The position numbers and the translations under genes were made by a program. A stretch of 64,000 nt of DNA, taken from the NCBI RefSeq assembly GCF_003732275.1, contig NZ_MOBM01000020.1:62001-126000 (forward strand). Reading direction: 5' to 3'. The notes beneath the pieces were generated by a model that saw only the letters and a list, made by a program, of their open reading frames with translations, was not told the origin of the DNA and did not search any database. Shown piece by piece: positions 55,287 to 64,000 of the stretch; the first letter of the stretch is position 1, and the number at the start of each line of letters is the position of its first letter. Source of the DNA: Pseudomonas frederiksbergensis. Lineage in GTDB: Bacteria; Pseudomonadota; Gammaproteobacteria; Pseudomonadales; Pseudomonadaceae.

Positions 55287-56083
55287 GGCTGCCTCTGCCG
55301 ATCGCGGCGCAACGCCAGAACAATGAACAGGCCCAACACCAGCACGGTCGCCATCCCCGCCACTTGCAGCAAAAGAATGATTCGACTGTTATAGGTGCCG
55401 CTCTGCGGGTCGTAGTGGTAACACAGCAGCAGAAGCTGTTCCTTGAATGCGCCCAGCTTGCCCTGCCCCGCCTCGGTCAACGCAAGGCGCACATCGCTGG
55501 CCTGATAACCAAGACCATAGAGCCAGCGCGACAGGCGTCCATCGCCGGTCAATACCGCCACCGCCGAGCTATGCGCGTATTGTTGCTGTTGCTCATCGTA
55601 GCGATAAGCGAAGCCCAGTGAGCCGGCCAGGACCTGACCCGCAGCAGCGTCGCCGGTCAGCAAATGCAAGCCTGGCTCAGCCGTCAGCGACGGCCAATGC
55701 TGACTCAGTCTGGCCAGTTCCTCGCGGGCGGCATGGCTGTCTTCTCGCGGATCGAAACTGAACGCGATCACCTGAAAATCCCGGCCCAAGCGGTAAGGCT
55801 GATTCGCCAATTGACTGAACAGGGTCGAGAGCGCCGCGCCACAGACGTTCGGGCAGCGGTAATACAAAGGCACCAACAGCGTTGGCTGGCCGCCAAGCAA
55901 ATCGCCGAGGCGTACCGAGCGGCCGTGCTGATCGATAAAGCGCGTGTCCAGTGCCAAGCGCTGGCCGACCTGGACCGTGTCGATTCCGGCGGCGGAAAAC
56001 GGGTCGAATGCCTGCGCAGCGCTGGGTTGCATTGTCATCAACCACAGCAATCCCAGCACTAGCAAGACCCGTTCACGGTTCAT
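55283..56083 (-). CDS. Sco1/SenC copper chaperone for CuA
   Basis: A 266-residue exported thioredoxin-fold protein. A signal sequence ends near SAAQA, the copper motif Cys77-x3-Cys81 is in YYRCPNVCGAA, and a C-terminal membrane helix (IILLLQVAGMATVLVLGLF) keeps it in the inner membrane. The ATG at 56083 is used; upstream residues of the longer frame lie inside the preceding gene. It should deliver copper to subunit II encoded next. Confidence 0.88.
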   Translation of the reverse strand: MNRERVLLVLGLLWLMTMQPSAAQAFDPFSAAGIDTVQVGQRLALDTRFIDQHGRSVRLGDLLGGQPTLLVPLYYRCPNVCGAALSTLFSQLANQPYRLGRDFQVIAFSFDPREDSHAAREELARLSQHWPSLTAEPGLHLLTGDAAAGQVLAGSLGFAYRYDEQQQQYAHSSAVAVLTGDGRLSRWLYGLGYQASDVRLALTEAGQGKLGAFKEQLLLLCYHYDPQSGTYNSRIILLLQVAGMATVLVLGLFIVLALRRDRQRQP

Positions 56084-56459
56084 GCGGGGCGTCCTCGGGT
56101 GTTGGCCAGTCCTGCTCCAGCAGCACCTGCCGCGCCTGTTCCAGCGGCAGGTGCACAATGCGGCGCTCGCGGTCGACCCAGCCGAAGCTGTCGAGGTGAA
56201 TACGCTCGGCGGCGAGTTGTCGTTCAGCGTCCTGCCGAGGCTGAGATTGCAAGCGTGGGGCCGGTGGTAGCAGGCGCTCGCGTTCCAGGGCACTCAAGGG
56301 TGGCTGCCGCGATTCTGCGCGGTGTTGATAGCTGATCAGCCACCAGGCCACGCCGGTGAGGCACAGCAGAACCGCCGCGAAAAACAGCGCCACCAGACTC
56401 CAGACTTTGCCACTGTCGACCGTGTTGGGTTCGTAGCCGAGCGGTTTTTCAGATTTCAT
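56073..56459 (-). CDS. Small membrane protein between actF and the Sco gene
   Basis: A 128-residue protein with a single helix (SLVALFFAAVLLCLTGVAWW, about residues 21-40) and a charged periplasmic tail. It overlaps actF upstream and sco downstream by about eleven bases each, so it is translated as part of the operon. No known domain is recognised. Its place suggests assembly or docking between alternative complex III and the oxidase. Confidence 0.7.
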   Translation of the reverse strand: MKSEKPLGYEPNTVDSGKVWSLVALFFAAVLLCLTGVAWWLISYQHRAESRQPPLSALERERLLPPAPRLQSQPRQDAERQLAAERIHLDSFGWVDRERRIVHLPLEQARQVLLEQDWPTPEDAPHEP

Positions 56460-57459
56460 GGCGCCTCCGTTGCCATTGCCAACGCCACCATGCCCACAGG
56501 CCGAGACCGTAAATCCCTTGGCAGAGCACGGCCATCAGGCCGGCACCGATCTCAACGTCGGGGAATATCGACGGCAAGCTCATCCAGATCGACTCGACAC
56601 TGCCCAGTAGCAGAATAGCCGTGCATCCCCCAATCAGAACCTGTGGCCGACCGCCCCAAGGAGAGGCCAACGCCAGCAGACACGCCACCTGCCCTGCCAT
56701 CAGCAACCCGCTGACCACGCCCCAGATGCCTCCCTCACGCACCCGATACCATTGGGTTTCATGCTGAAGATTCACCGACCAGATAATCAGGTACTGCATG
56801 AAATGCACGTAGGCCCAGAACGCCAGGGCACTGACCAGCAATCCCCGCAGTACCTGACGCTGTGGAGCCGGCAGCGGCACAAGGTTCCAGCACAGCACGC
56901 AGAGGCCGGCAAACGCCAAGCCATCGAGCAACTGCCGGGCAATCAGCAACACACCAAACAGGCTGGACACAAACCCCGACTGCAATGACATCAACCAGTC
57001 GACCGCCGCCAGGCTGACCATCAGCCCATACAGGATCAGCCCCGGGGCACTGCGCTCGGCGTTCAGACGTTGCGACCAGCACAGCAGAGCCAAGGCGAGC
57101 CCGGCGTAAAGCAGCGTGCGCACCACGAAAAACCACGGCGACAACCACAGCCCGCGAAACCCTGGCGCGTCGACGTGGAACCACGGATACAGCCAGGCCA
57201 TGGCGAGCAGCACCGGCAACAGCATCGGCACAATCAGCACCACCGCGCTGCGACCCAGTCCGCTGCCCGGTGCCAGCAGCAGGTGCCAGCGGCCATTGAT
57301 CAACGGCGTCAGCAGCGCCAGCAGCAGACAACCCAGCACAATGTTGCTGCCGCTAACCGCGGCCGCCAAAGCCCCGGCGCCCACCCAGGCCGGCTGCCAA
57401 ACCCCGAGCAGCATGACGCCGACGGCGCCGATGGCGAATGCTCCCGACAACCGCCTCAT
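56449..57459 (-). CDS. actF: Alternative complex III subunit ActF
   Basis: A 336-residue membrane protein with about ten helices and the ActF pattern (WLYPWFHVDAPGFRGLWLSP; FWAYVHFMQYLIIWSVNL). ActF is a shortened relative of ActC and frames the quinol-side of the complex. Overlaps with actE and the next gene by four and eleven bases show tight coupling. Confidence 0.85.
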   Translation of the reverse strand: MRRLSGAFAIGAVGVMLLGVWQPAWVGAGALAAAVSGSNIVLGCLLLALLTPLINGRWHLLLAPGSGLGRSAVVLIVPMLLPVLLAMAWLYPWFHVDAPGFRGLWLSPWFFVVRTLLYAGLALALLCWSQRLNAERSAPGLILYGLMVSLAAVDWLMSLQSGFVSSLFGVLLIARQLLDGLAFAGLCVLCWNLVPLPAPQRQVLRGLLVSALAFWAYVHFMQYLIIWSVNLQHETQWYRVREGGIWGVVSGLLMAGQVACLLALASPWGGRPQVLIGGCTAILLLGSVESIWMSLPSIFPDVEIGAGLMAVLCQGIYGLGLWAWWRWQWQRRRHEI

Positions 57460-57989
57460 TGGTTGTTCTCCTCGAACGCCTGACGCAACTCGGCTGGCAG
57501 ACGCTCCAGAGGCGCGTGCTGGCTTAATTGCAGCAAGCGCACATGGGCGACGATGGCCCAGCGCTCTGCCGGTGGGATGCGTGATTCATAGCCGTACATC
57601 AGGCCTTTGCCCTGAGCGATGACCTGCATCAGCTGAGCGTCAGAGGCGCCGAGCAACCGCGGTTCGGTCAATGCCGGCGGTGCCGGAAAACCACGACCGA
57701 CCACCAGACCATCGCCTCGCCCGCTCAGGCCATGGCAAGGGGTGCAGAACGTCTGATAGCTCGCTTCGCCACGGGTGAGCAACGCATCGGTCAATGGCGG
57801 ACGCTGCTGCAAAATCGCTTCACGCTCCAGCTGCCCGCGGGCGACAGTGCCGACGGGAGGCTGACGGCTACTCAAGCCGTTTTCGAACAAGGCGCCGGCG
57901 CGTTGTTGCTCAATCCTCGCCTGGCGCGACATGTCATCGCAGCCGCTGCACAGCACGGCGATTATCAGCGCCCACGGCCAGGCGTTCAT
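57456..57989 (-). CDS. actE: Alternative complex III monoheme cytochrome c, ActE
   Basis: A 177-residue lipoprotein-type cytochrome. The lipobox ends in LCSGC (Cys17), and one heme site CTPCH lies at about 83 with a possible axial Met in GLMYGYESRIP. ActE passes electrons from the complex towards the oxidase. It overlaps actD and actF. Confidence 0.88.
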   Translation of the reverse strand: MNAWPWALIIAVLCSGCDDMSRQARIEQQRAGALFENGLSSRQPPVGTVARGQLEREAILQQRPPLTDALLTRGEASYQTFCTPCHGLSGRGDGLVVGRGFPAPPALTEPRLLGASDAQLMQVIAQGKGLMYGYESRIPPAERWAIVAHVRLLQLSQHAPLERLPAELRQAFEENNQ

Positions 57990-58510
57990 GGCTGCACCTC
58001 GCGCACGCTAATCGCTCGTTCGGCCAGCCAGGCTCGGGTGGCCTGCGCGTCGAACAGCGGGTCGCTGGCCTCGATAAACAGAAAGAACCCATCGTCGCTG
58101 GCCCGTTCGAAACCCTCAGCGCCAAACAACGGGTGATGCAAACGTGGCAAGCGGCTGCTGACCAGCAGCGTCAATACCGCAGCGATCGCCGCCCCGACCA
58201 CGGCGAACAGAAAGGTCACCACCATCAGCAATGGCAGGGCAATCAACGGCCGGCCACCGACGTTCAGCGGATAGCTCCACACCGAGCCGATCTGCATAAG
58301 CAGCGCAAGGCCGATGCCGAGCAATCCGCCGATGCAGGCCATGCTCGATACCCTGGAAGCCTTGGGTTTCAACAACGGTTGCAGCGCCTCAAGAGGAAAC
58401 GGCGCGAACGCATCGAGGCGTCGATAGCCGATGGCCCAGGCGTGCAGGCTGGCTTCAACCAGCGGCTGCGGCGCATCGAATTCGGCCAGCAACCCCAGGG
58501 ATTCAGTCAT
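57986..58510 (-). CDS. actD: Alternative complex III subunit ActD (DUF3341)
   Basis: A 174-residue protein with two central helices (SMACIGGLLGIGLALLMQIG and LPLLMVVTFLFAVVGAAIAA) between soluble ends; the N-terminal LLAEFDAPQPLVEA and C-terminal GFERASDDGFFLFIEA segments are typical of DUF3341. It overlaps actC by eight bases. Confidence 0.88.
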   Translation of the reverse strand: MTESLGLLAEFDAPQPLVEASLHAWAIGYRRLDAFAPFPLEALQPLLKPKASRVSSMACIGGLLGIGLALLMQIGSVWSYPLNVGGRPLIALPLLMVVTFLFAVVGAAIAAVLTLLVSSRLPRLHHPLFGAEGFERASDDGFFLFIEASDPLFDAQATRAWLAERAISVREVQP

Positions 58511-59867
58511 CGCCGCGCTCCTGATGCAGCGCCTGCTTGACCTCGAATGCCGAGACCATGGGCACGTAGCGCAGAAACAGACTGTAAGGCAGCAAAAACA
58601 CGCCGAAACTGCCGATGAACAGTGTCCAGTCCCAAAGCGTCGGGGTATAGCCGCCCCAGGTCGAGACCAGAAAGTCGCGAGTCTGGGGCGGGATCACCAG
58701 CATGAAACGTTCAGCCCACATGCCCACCAGCACCGCCAGCGCCACCGCGGCCAAAACGCCCGGACGCTGGCGCATCGAACGCCACCACAACACCTGGAGC
58801 ACGCCAACATTGCAGACGATGGCCAACCAGAAACTCCAGGCGTGAGGGCCGCTCAGGCGTCTCAGCAAGACCTCGATTTCATGGGCATCGCCGCTGTATA
58901 ACGGCATGAACAGATCCATCAGATAGCCATAGGCGGTGAGCCAACCGGTGGCCAACAGCAGGCGCCCGAGCATATCCAGATGACGCAGGGTGATCAGCGC
59001 TTCGATGTGCAGCAACCAGCGCACGCCAATGGAGAGCAACGCTACCAAAGCAAATCCGGAAAACACCGCGCCGGCCACGAAGTACGGCGGGAACAGCGTC
59101 GAATGCCAACCGCTTTGCGGGCCCATGGTCAGCAGGAACGAATAGCCGCTGGACACGGCGAACACCAATGGGATCGCGAGCATCGCCAGCACGCGGGTGG
59201 TACTTCGCCACAACGCCCAATGCTGCTGCGAACCGCGCCAGCCCAGCGCCATCAGGCCATACAGCGTTTGCCTCAGCGTACCTTGGGCACGGTCCCGCGC
59301 TGTGGCGAAATCAGGAATGGCCCCCACCAACAGAAACAGCAGCGACACCGTCAAATACGACAGGATCGCAAACATGTCCCAGGCCGTCGGGCTCTTGAAC
59401 TGCGGCCACAAGCCCATTTCATTCGGGTACGGCAGGGTCCAGTAAAACAGCCAGGGCCGCCCCAGGTGCAGGATCGGGTACAGCGCGGCGCAGATCACCG
59501 CCATCAGTGTCATCAACTCCGCCAGGCGATTGAGGGTATGCCGCCACGGCCGCTCGATCAGCAACAGCAACGCGGAGATAAAGGTGCCGGCATGGCCGAT
59601 GCCCAGCCACCAGATGTAGTTGAGAATGCCGAAGCCCCAGTGCACCGGCTGATTGTTGCCCCACATGCCCACGCCGTTGGCCAGCAGTACCGTGGCCGAG
59701 GCCAGGTACATCAGCAACAGCGTGATGGCGATAGCGAACAACCAGCGCCACGCCACCCGCCGGGGAAACTGCTGCAAGGGGCCGAACACCTGCCGCGACA
59801 CCTGCTGATCGCTCAGGTCCCGTGGCAGAAAATGCCCGGTATCGTGCAGCAGCGGTTCAGGCTTCAT
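58503..59867 (-). CDS. actC: Alternative complex III quinol-binding subunit ActC (NrfD family)
   Basis: A 454-residue NrfD/PsrC-type membrane subunit with about ten helices (NQPVHWGFGILNYIWWLGIGHA; PYFVAGAVFSGFALV). It is where menaquinol or ubiquinol is oxidised and electrons go to the iron-sulfur subunit. It overlaps actB by four bases. Confidence 0.9.
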   Translation of the reverse strand: MKPEPLLHDTGHFLPRDLSDQQVSRQVFGPLQQFPRRVAWRWLFAIAITLLLMYLASATVLLANGVGMWGNNQPVHWGFGILNYIWWLGIGHAGTFISALLLLIERPWRHTLNRLAELMTLMAVICAALYPILHLGRPWLFYWTLPYPNEMGLWPQFKSPTAWDMFAILSYLTVSLLFLLVGAIPDFATARDRAQGTLRQTLYGLMALGWRGSQQHWALWRSTTRVLAMLAIPLVFAVSSGYSFLLTMGPQSGWHSTLFPPYFVAGAVFSGFALVALLSIGVRWLLHIEALITLRHLDMLGRLLLATGWLTAYGYLMDLFMPLYSGDAHEIEVLLRRLSGPHAWSFWLAIVCNVGVLQVLWWRSMRQRPGVLAAVALAVLVGMWAERFMLVIPPQTRDFLVSTWGGYTPTLWDWTLFIGSFGVFLLPYSLFLRYVPMVSAFEVKQALHQERGDD

Positions 59868-62755
59868 CGCTGCTCTCCCCCCTCCTCGATCCGCGCCAGA
59901 TAGGTGGTGCGCGGGCGTGTGCCGAGGGCTTCGAGCAAGCGGTAATGACGTGGATCCTTTCGGGCATGGCTGACCGCGCTGGCGGAGTCGGCGATGTCAC
60001 CGAAGCGGATCGCCTGGCTCGGACAGGTTTGCTGGCAGGCGGTGAGCACTTTTGTGGTGTCGAAATCGGTGCCCTGCTGTTTGTCTTCGATGCGTGCGGC
60101 GCTGATACGCTGAATGCAATAAGTGCATTTTTCCATCACCCCCCGGGCACGCACGGTGACTTCGGGGTTGCGCTGGGCCTGAATCGACGGCGCGGCGTCG
60201 GCATTCCAGTCCAGCCAATTGAAACGGCGTACTTTGTAAGGGCAATACGAGGCGCAGGTGCGGGTGCCGATGCAGCGGTTGTAAACCATCTGGTTCAAGC
60301 CATCGCGGCTGTGCACCGTGGCATTCACCGGGCAACCGGTTTCACACGGCGCCTGTTCGCAGTGCATGCACGGCAAGGGTTGGAAGCGCGAGCGTGGCGC
60401 ATCCAGTGAACCCTGGTAGTAGTGGTCGATGCGCAGCCAGTGCATGTTGCGCCCGTTAGCCACCTGTTCGGCACCGACCACGGCGATGTTGTTTTCTGCC
60501 TGACACGCCGTGACGCAGGCATTGCAGCCGGTACACAAGTCGAGGTCGATGACCATGCCCCACTGCGGGCCGCTGTCAACGACCGGGCTATAGAGCGATG
60601 CCGGAATTTGCTGCGCCGGCAACTGCGGCGCCCGGCGTTGCACCACACGAATCGGCGGCACCTCATCGTCCGGTAGCTGGTGATGAGACTGGGTGACAGC
60701 CAGAGTATGGCGCTCGCCACTGGAGCGTACCGAGGCACTCACCGACGACGACTGGATCGGCCGTACCGCATAGCCCAAACCGTTACCGACCCGCCCAGCG
60801 TGACTGCGCCCGTAACCGGTGTACAGGGCAATCACCTGATCGGCCTGCCCCGGCTCGATCCACGCCGCGCCACGCAATAATTGCCCCGGCAGCGCCACTT
60901 CGACGCCGTCGCCATTGCGCACGCCCACCTGTTCCGCCAACCGTGGCGACAGCCCGACCACGTTGCTCCAGGTCAGGGTGCTGATGGGTTTGGGCAACTC
61001 CTGCAACCAGCCGAGATTGGCAAAACGCCCATCCCATACGCAAGGGTCCGGACGCACCACAGCTTCGAGGCTATCGATATCGATCAGGTTCAGCACCAAT
61101 GTCGCTGCTTCGGGGACATCCACTGCCTGCGCTGAGGTTTCGATCCAGCCATCGGCCAAGGCCTGGCGCCACTGACTTTGCGGAACATGAGCCCAGGTGA
61201 TTCGCACCTGTTCCAGGGCGTCGCTGTCGACGGAGGTCAGCAGCAGTTCGATGATTTGATGCAGGGTTCGGGTCGAGTACATCGGCTCGATCAGCGGCTG
61301 CACAATGCACGCGCTGCCATCCGCCGCCCGGGTATCGCTCCAGCCGTCGAGCGCATGATTGAGCGGCAAATGCCAGTGGCAGTGCGCGGCGCTCTCGTCG
61401 TAGTAAAGCCCGGCATGCAGGCGCAGCGGTACTTTCTGCAGCAACCCCTCCAGCCCCAAATCCGGCGCCGAGGTGTGCATCGGGTTGCAATCAAGCAGCC
61501 ACAATTGGTTGACGTTGCCACCCGCCAATTGCTGGCTCAGTTGCTCCAGCGACGCCCAGAACTGTCCGCGTTCGTAGCCCAGCAACGTCGGCGTCTGCCA
61601 ATCCAGCGTCTGGCCGTGCGCACCCAGCCGTTGGTTGAGCCGCATCACCTGCGCCTGCACATCTTCTGCCGCTTGCTTGCTCACGCAGATCAGGCCACGG
61701 CCGGGGTGGGCCTTGAGCGCCGTGGCGGCTTCATCGACCCAGTCGAGCTGTCGCGCACTCAGGCGCGGCTGATCGGTCACGTTGTCGCCCAAGGCGCGGC
61801 TCAGCGCCAGCACCAGGTCAGGCAGTCGCGACGGGGCAATCGCCAATCGTCGCGTGGCCGCAGCGCCGGTTAGGGTCGGAATGCTTTCGGCGACAAACGA
61901 CAACGCCGCGCCCTGCCCTTGCGCCGCCTGCCGTCGACGTTCCGCCCAGCCACGTTGCAACAGCGTCTGGCGCGGCCCGCTGCCCAGCGGATCGTCTTCC
62001 AGGCAAACCAGCACCTCGGCGTTTTCCAGATAACGTCGGGCGTTCAGCGGCTGACCGAATACCCGCTCGCTGACGCGCAGAGCCTGGGTCTCGGCGAACG
62101 GTTCGGCGTGATACAGCTGCGCTTCGGGCCAGCGCCGACGCAGCGCTTCGAGTTGCCGCGCCAGGGTCGGCGAACTGCTGGCCCCGCAGACGATATGCAG
62201 GCCTTTGCCTCGCGTGGTGTCCAGCGTCAGCCGTTGTCGAGCCAGCGCCCCACGCACTTCGTCCCAACTGGTTTCCCGACCCTTGAAGCGCGGCGCCTGG
62301 GAACGGTCCGGGTCGTACAGTTGCAGGATTGCGGCCTGAGTAAAGGCATCGCACGCGCCACCGGACAGTGGGTGCTGTGGATTGCCTTCGAGTTTGATTG
62401 GGCGCCCGGCGAGAGTCTTGCCGAGCACGGGTTGGGCGACGCCACAAAACGGGATGGCCGTTGCATACCAGCTCGCAACGCCGGGCGTCAGTTGCGTGGC
62501 TTGCCGGATCGCTGGCACGGCTTGCTCAGGGGTTTTGCCACACGCGGCCAGGCCTGCCATCGCCAGAGACGCCGCCATCAACTGCAGAAAATGTCGGCGG
62601 TCCAACAAGGGCGCGGCGCCGGGAAACTCCGCCTCGATCAGCGCCTGCGCCTCGGGTGTCGCCGCCAGCGCTTCGAGGCCACGCCAGTACGCGGAGCCTT
62701 TGAGCCCGGCGAGCTGCTCGCGCCATGCGGCGAAGTCCAGCGAGGAGGCGCTCAT
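59864..62755 (-). CDS. actB: Alternative complex III iron-sulfur/molybdopterin-like subunit ActB
   Basis: A 963-residue fusion. A twin-arginine-like segment (RRHFLQLMAASLAMAGLAAC) near residue 55 leads to a molybdopterin-oxidoreductase-like half, then a ferredoxin half with cysteine clusters in CTGCNACVTAC, CMHCEQAPCETGCP, CIGTRTCASYCPYK and CTYCIQR. In this family the first half has lost its molybdenum cofactor. The ATG at 62755 overlaps the actA stop by four bases and is preferred over 62773. Confidence 0.92.
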   Translation of the reverse strand: MSASSLDFAAWREQLAGLKGSAYWRGLEALAATPEAQALIEAEFPGAAPLLDRRHFLQLMAASLAMAGLAACGKTPEQAVPAIRQATQLTPGVASWYATAIPFCGVAQPVLGKTLAGRPIKLEGNPQHPLSGGACDAFTQAAILQLYDPDRSQAPRFKGRETSWDEVRGALARQRLTLDTTRGKGLHIVCGASSSPTLARQLEALRRRWPEAQLYHAEPFAETQALRVSERVFGQPLNARRYLENAEVLVCLEDDPLGSGPRQTLLQRGWAERRRQAAQGQGAALSFVAESIPTLTGAAATRRLAIAPSRLPDLVLALSRALGDNVTDQPRLSARQLDWVDEAATALKAHPGRGLICVSKQAAEDVQAQVMRLNQRLGAHGQTLDWQTPTLLGYERGQFWASLEQLSQQLAGGNVNQLWLLDCNPMHTSAPDLGLEGLLQKVPLRLHAGLYYDESAAHCHWHLPLNHALDGWSDTRAADGSACIVQPLIEPMYSTRTLHQIIELLLTSVDSDALEQVRITWAHVPQSQWRQALADGWIETSAQAVDVPEAATLVLNLIDIDSLEAVVRPDPCVWDGRFANLGWLQELPKPISTLTWSNVVGLSPRLAEQVGVRNGDGVEVALPGQLLRGAAWIEPGQADQVIALYTGYGRSHAGRVGNGLGYAVRPIQSSSVSASVRSSGERHTLAVTQSHHQLPDDEVPPIRVVQRRAPQLPAQQIPASLYSPVVDSGPQWGMVIDLDLCTGCNACVTACQAENNIAVVGAEQVANGRNMHWLRIDHYYQGSLDAPRSRFQPLPCMHCEQAPCETGCPVNATVHSRDGLNQMVYNRCIGTRTCASYCPYKVRRFNWLDWNADAAPSIQAQRNPEVTVRARGVMEKCTYCIQRISAARIEDKQQGTDFDTTKVLTACQQTCPSQAIRFGDIADSASAVSHARKDPRHYRLLEALGTRPRTTYLARIEEGGEQR

Positions 62756-63408
62756 CGATGGCAGATCCCGCAATCGCTCAGGCCTCGGGGATCGATTCGT
62801 CGCTCCTTCATTAATTGTTCACCCAGCGCCCGACGATCCTGATCGGTGTGCCATTGCAGCTGGGTCACTTGCCCTGCGGGGCGCAAGTGCGGCGCCGGAT
62901 CGCGGTGACAGGCCAGGCACTGGCCCATGCTCAGGGGTTCGGCCTTGAACATCAGCTGCATGCGGTCCACCGCGCCGTGGCATTCGCTGCAGCCCACGCC
63001 CGCATTCACATGCACGCCGTGATGGAAGTACACATAATCCGGCAGTTCGACCACCCGCTGCCAATGCAACGGCCGTGATTCGCGCAGGCTTTTGCGCAAG
63101 GGTTCGAGCAGGTCGGCGTTTTTCCAGATTTGCGAGTGGCACGTCATGCAGGTTTCGGTGGGCGGCAGACTGGCCATCGCGGAAGACTCCACGGAACTGT
63201 GGCAGTAACGGCAATCGATTTTCAGCTCGCCGACATGATGGGCGTGACTGAACGGCAGCGGCTGCTCGACCACCCAGTTACGGCCGGTTCGGTAGTCGGA
63301 GCGGTCCAGAGCCAATGCCACGAGCAAGCCTCCCATGAGACCGACGAACAGCACCAGCAACCCCAGGCGCAGCCAGGTATCGGCCGAGCGGCTGAAGATC
63401 TGCGCCAT
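62752..63408 (-). CDS. actA: Alternative complex III pentaheme cytochrome c, ActA
   Basis: A 218-residue cytochrome with one N-terminal helix (LGLLVLFVGLMGGLLVALAL) and five CxxCH sites: CRYCH, CMTCH, CSECH, CLACH and CGICH. Five hemes and the membrane anchor match ActA. It is the first gene of the operon. No clear promoter or strong ribosome binding site is seen upstream. Confidence 0.92.
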   Translation of the reverse strand: MAQIFSRSADTWLRLGLLVLFVGLMGGLLVALALDRSDYRTGRNWVVEQPLPFSHAHHVGELKIDCRYCHSSVESSAMASLPPTETCMTCHSQIWKNADLLEPLRKSLRESRPLHWQRVVELPDYVYFHHGVHVNAGVGCSECHGAVDRMQLMFKAEPLSMGQCLACHRDPAPHLRPAGQVTQLQWHTDQDRRALGEQLMKERRIDPRGLSDCGICHR

Positions 63409-63561
63409 CGCCGGATTCCAAAATTCACGTTCTTAAGGCTATGGCTCCGTTTGCGCTCAGGAGTTCTTTATTTCCGATGCACGTGATACCTGCGATCGTC
63501 GATGGAGATGAGTGGAACCTGGAGTAGCAGCGGCGCCTGCAGTTTAAGCTCCCTGCGCAAG

Positions 63562-63864
63562 TCAACCGACCTTGTCGTTATCCTGTTCTGGCGTTTCGAT
63601 GCCAGGCTCTACTTCGCCAGTTTGTGGCCGGGTTTTGGTAGTCGATGGCGCCTGTTCGTCAGGTGCTTCACGCGGGTAACCGGGCATCCCTCGGGCGTCA
63701 CTCGGCCCTTGGCGGTGGTCTTCAGCGTTCCTTTCCTTGTCCCAGTCTGTGGTGGCATTCGGGTCTTCATCGCGACCAGCGGTGCCTAGCACGCAACCGT
63801 CGTCATTGGGGTTGCTCAAATCCTCGGCGGGCTCATCTTTGGTGGTAGAAGGATCGGGTTTCAT
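63562..63864 (-). CDS. Small disordered acidic protein
   Basis: A 100-residue protein from the ATG at 63864, which has GGAG six bases upstream. It is rich in Asp, Glu, Pro, Thr and Gly with almost no hydrophobic residues (MKPDPSTTKDEPAEDLSNPN at the start), so it is predicted disordered. No signal or known domain. The frame to 63930 lacks a supporting start. Similar small hydrophilic proteins in pseudomonads are often stress-related, but nothing here proves it. Confidence 0.6.
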   Translation of the reverse strand: MKPDPSTTKDEPAEDLSNPNDDGCVLGTAGRDEDPNATTDWDKERNAEDHRQGPSDARGMPGYPREAPDEQAPSTTKTRPQTGEVEPGIETPEQDNDKVG

Positions 63865-64000
63865 ATCAGTCTCCAATACCAGGTAATGGAACTTCTTTGG
63901 AGATACTGTCAGTGCCAGAGTGCAGCGCAATTGACGAATGGTGCCTGCGACCTGAGCAATGATGTGGGTGCGAAAGGCTTTTTCCGGACCAAAAAAAATG

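Overview
The window reads as chromosomal DNA of a Pseudomonas of the fluorescens/putida type. The grounds are GC-rich coding with short tight operons, a Pseudomonas-style REP pair (10236-10329), OprD-family porin, σ54 control, and a ferulate cluster in the ech-vdh-fcs-aat order known from pseudomonads. No rRNA, tRNA, CRISPR array, phage or insertion sequence was recognised.

Region 1 (1-22630) is a phenylpropanoid (lignin monomer) catabolic island. The ech-vdh-fcs-aat operon takes ferulate through feruloyl-CoA to vanillin and vanillate, with a divergent MarR regulator of the FerR type. An OprD porin and an aromatic-acid MFS symporter follow. Next comes a minus-strand block of coniferyl aldehyde dehydrogenase, coniferyl alcohol dehydrogenase, DUF1302 and DUF1329 proteins, a YCF48-like propeller and an MmpL-type RND permease, with a divergent V4R/σ54 activator and an HSL-family esterase. 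The same inverted repeat, AGTTA-N7-TAACT, lies about 50 bp upstream of ech, the σ54 activator and the esterase. Two σ54-type promoters precede the aldehyde dehydrogenase and DUF1302 genes. Together these suggest one nested regulon: a MarR protein over the activator, and the activator over coniferyl alcohol oxidation plus the envelope module.

Region 2 (22761-30491) holds a stand-alone periplasmic binding protein, a DeoR regulator, and an L-threonate operon (FCD regulator, ltnD, otnK, otnC, GntP-type permease, otnI).

Region 3 (30851-35280) holds two tandem TonB-dependent siderophore receptors; the upstream one has a Fur-box-like site.

Region 4 (about 35280-51847) is a complete Wzx/Wzy-type exopolysaccharide operon. 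It opens with an AT-rich leader carrying an ops-like element and an RfaH homologue. Then follow an outer-membrane β-barrel, a short OPX protein, a Wzc-like co-polymerase/tyrosine kinase, the initiating phosphoglycosyl transferase, four glycosyltransferases, polymerase, flippase, galE, a secreted GH16 hydrolase and a small unknown protein.

Region 5 (51863-63408, minus strand) is a 12-gene overlapping respiratory operon: alternative complex III (actABCDEF), a small membrane protein, a Sco copper chaperone, and an A2-type caa3 oxidase with cytochrome c fused to subunit II. It would pass electrons from quinol to oxygen without a bc1 complex. A small disordered protein closes the window.
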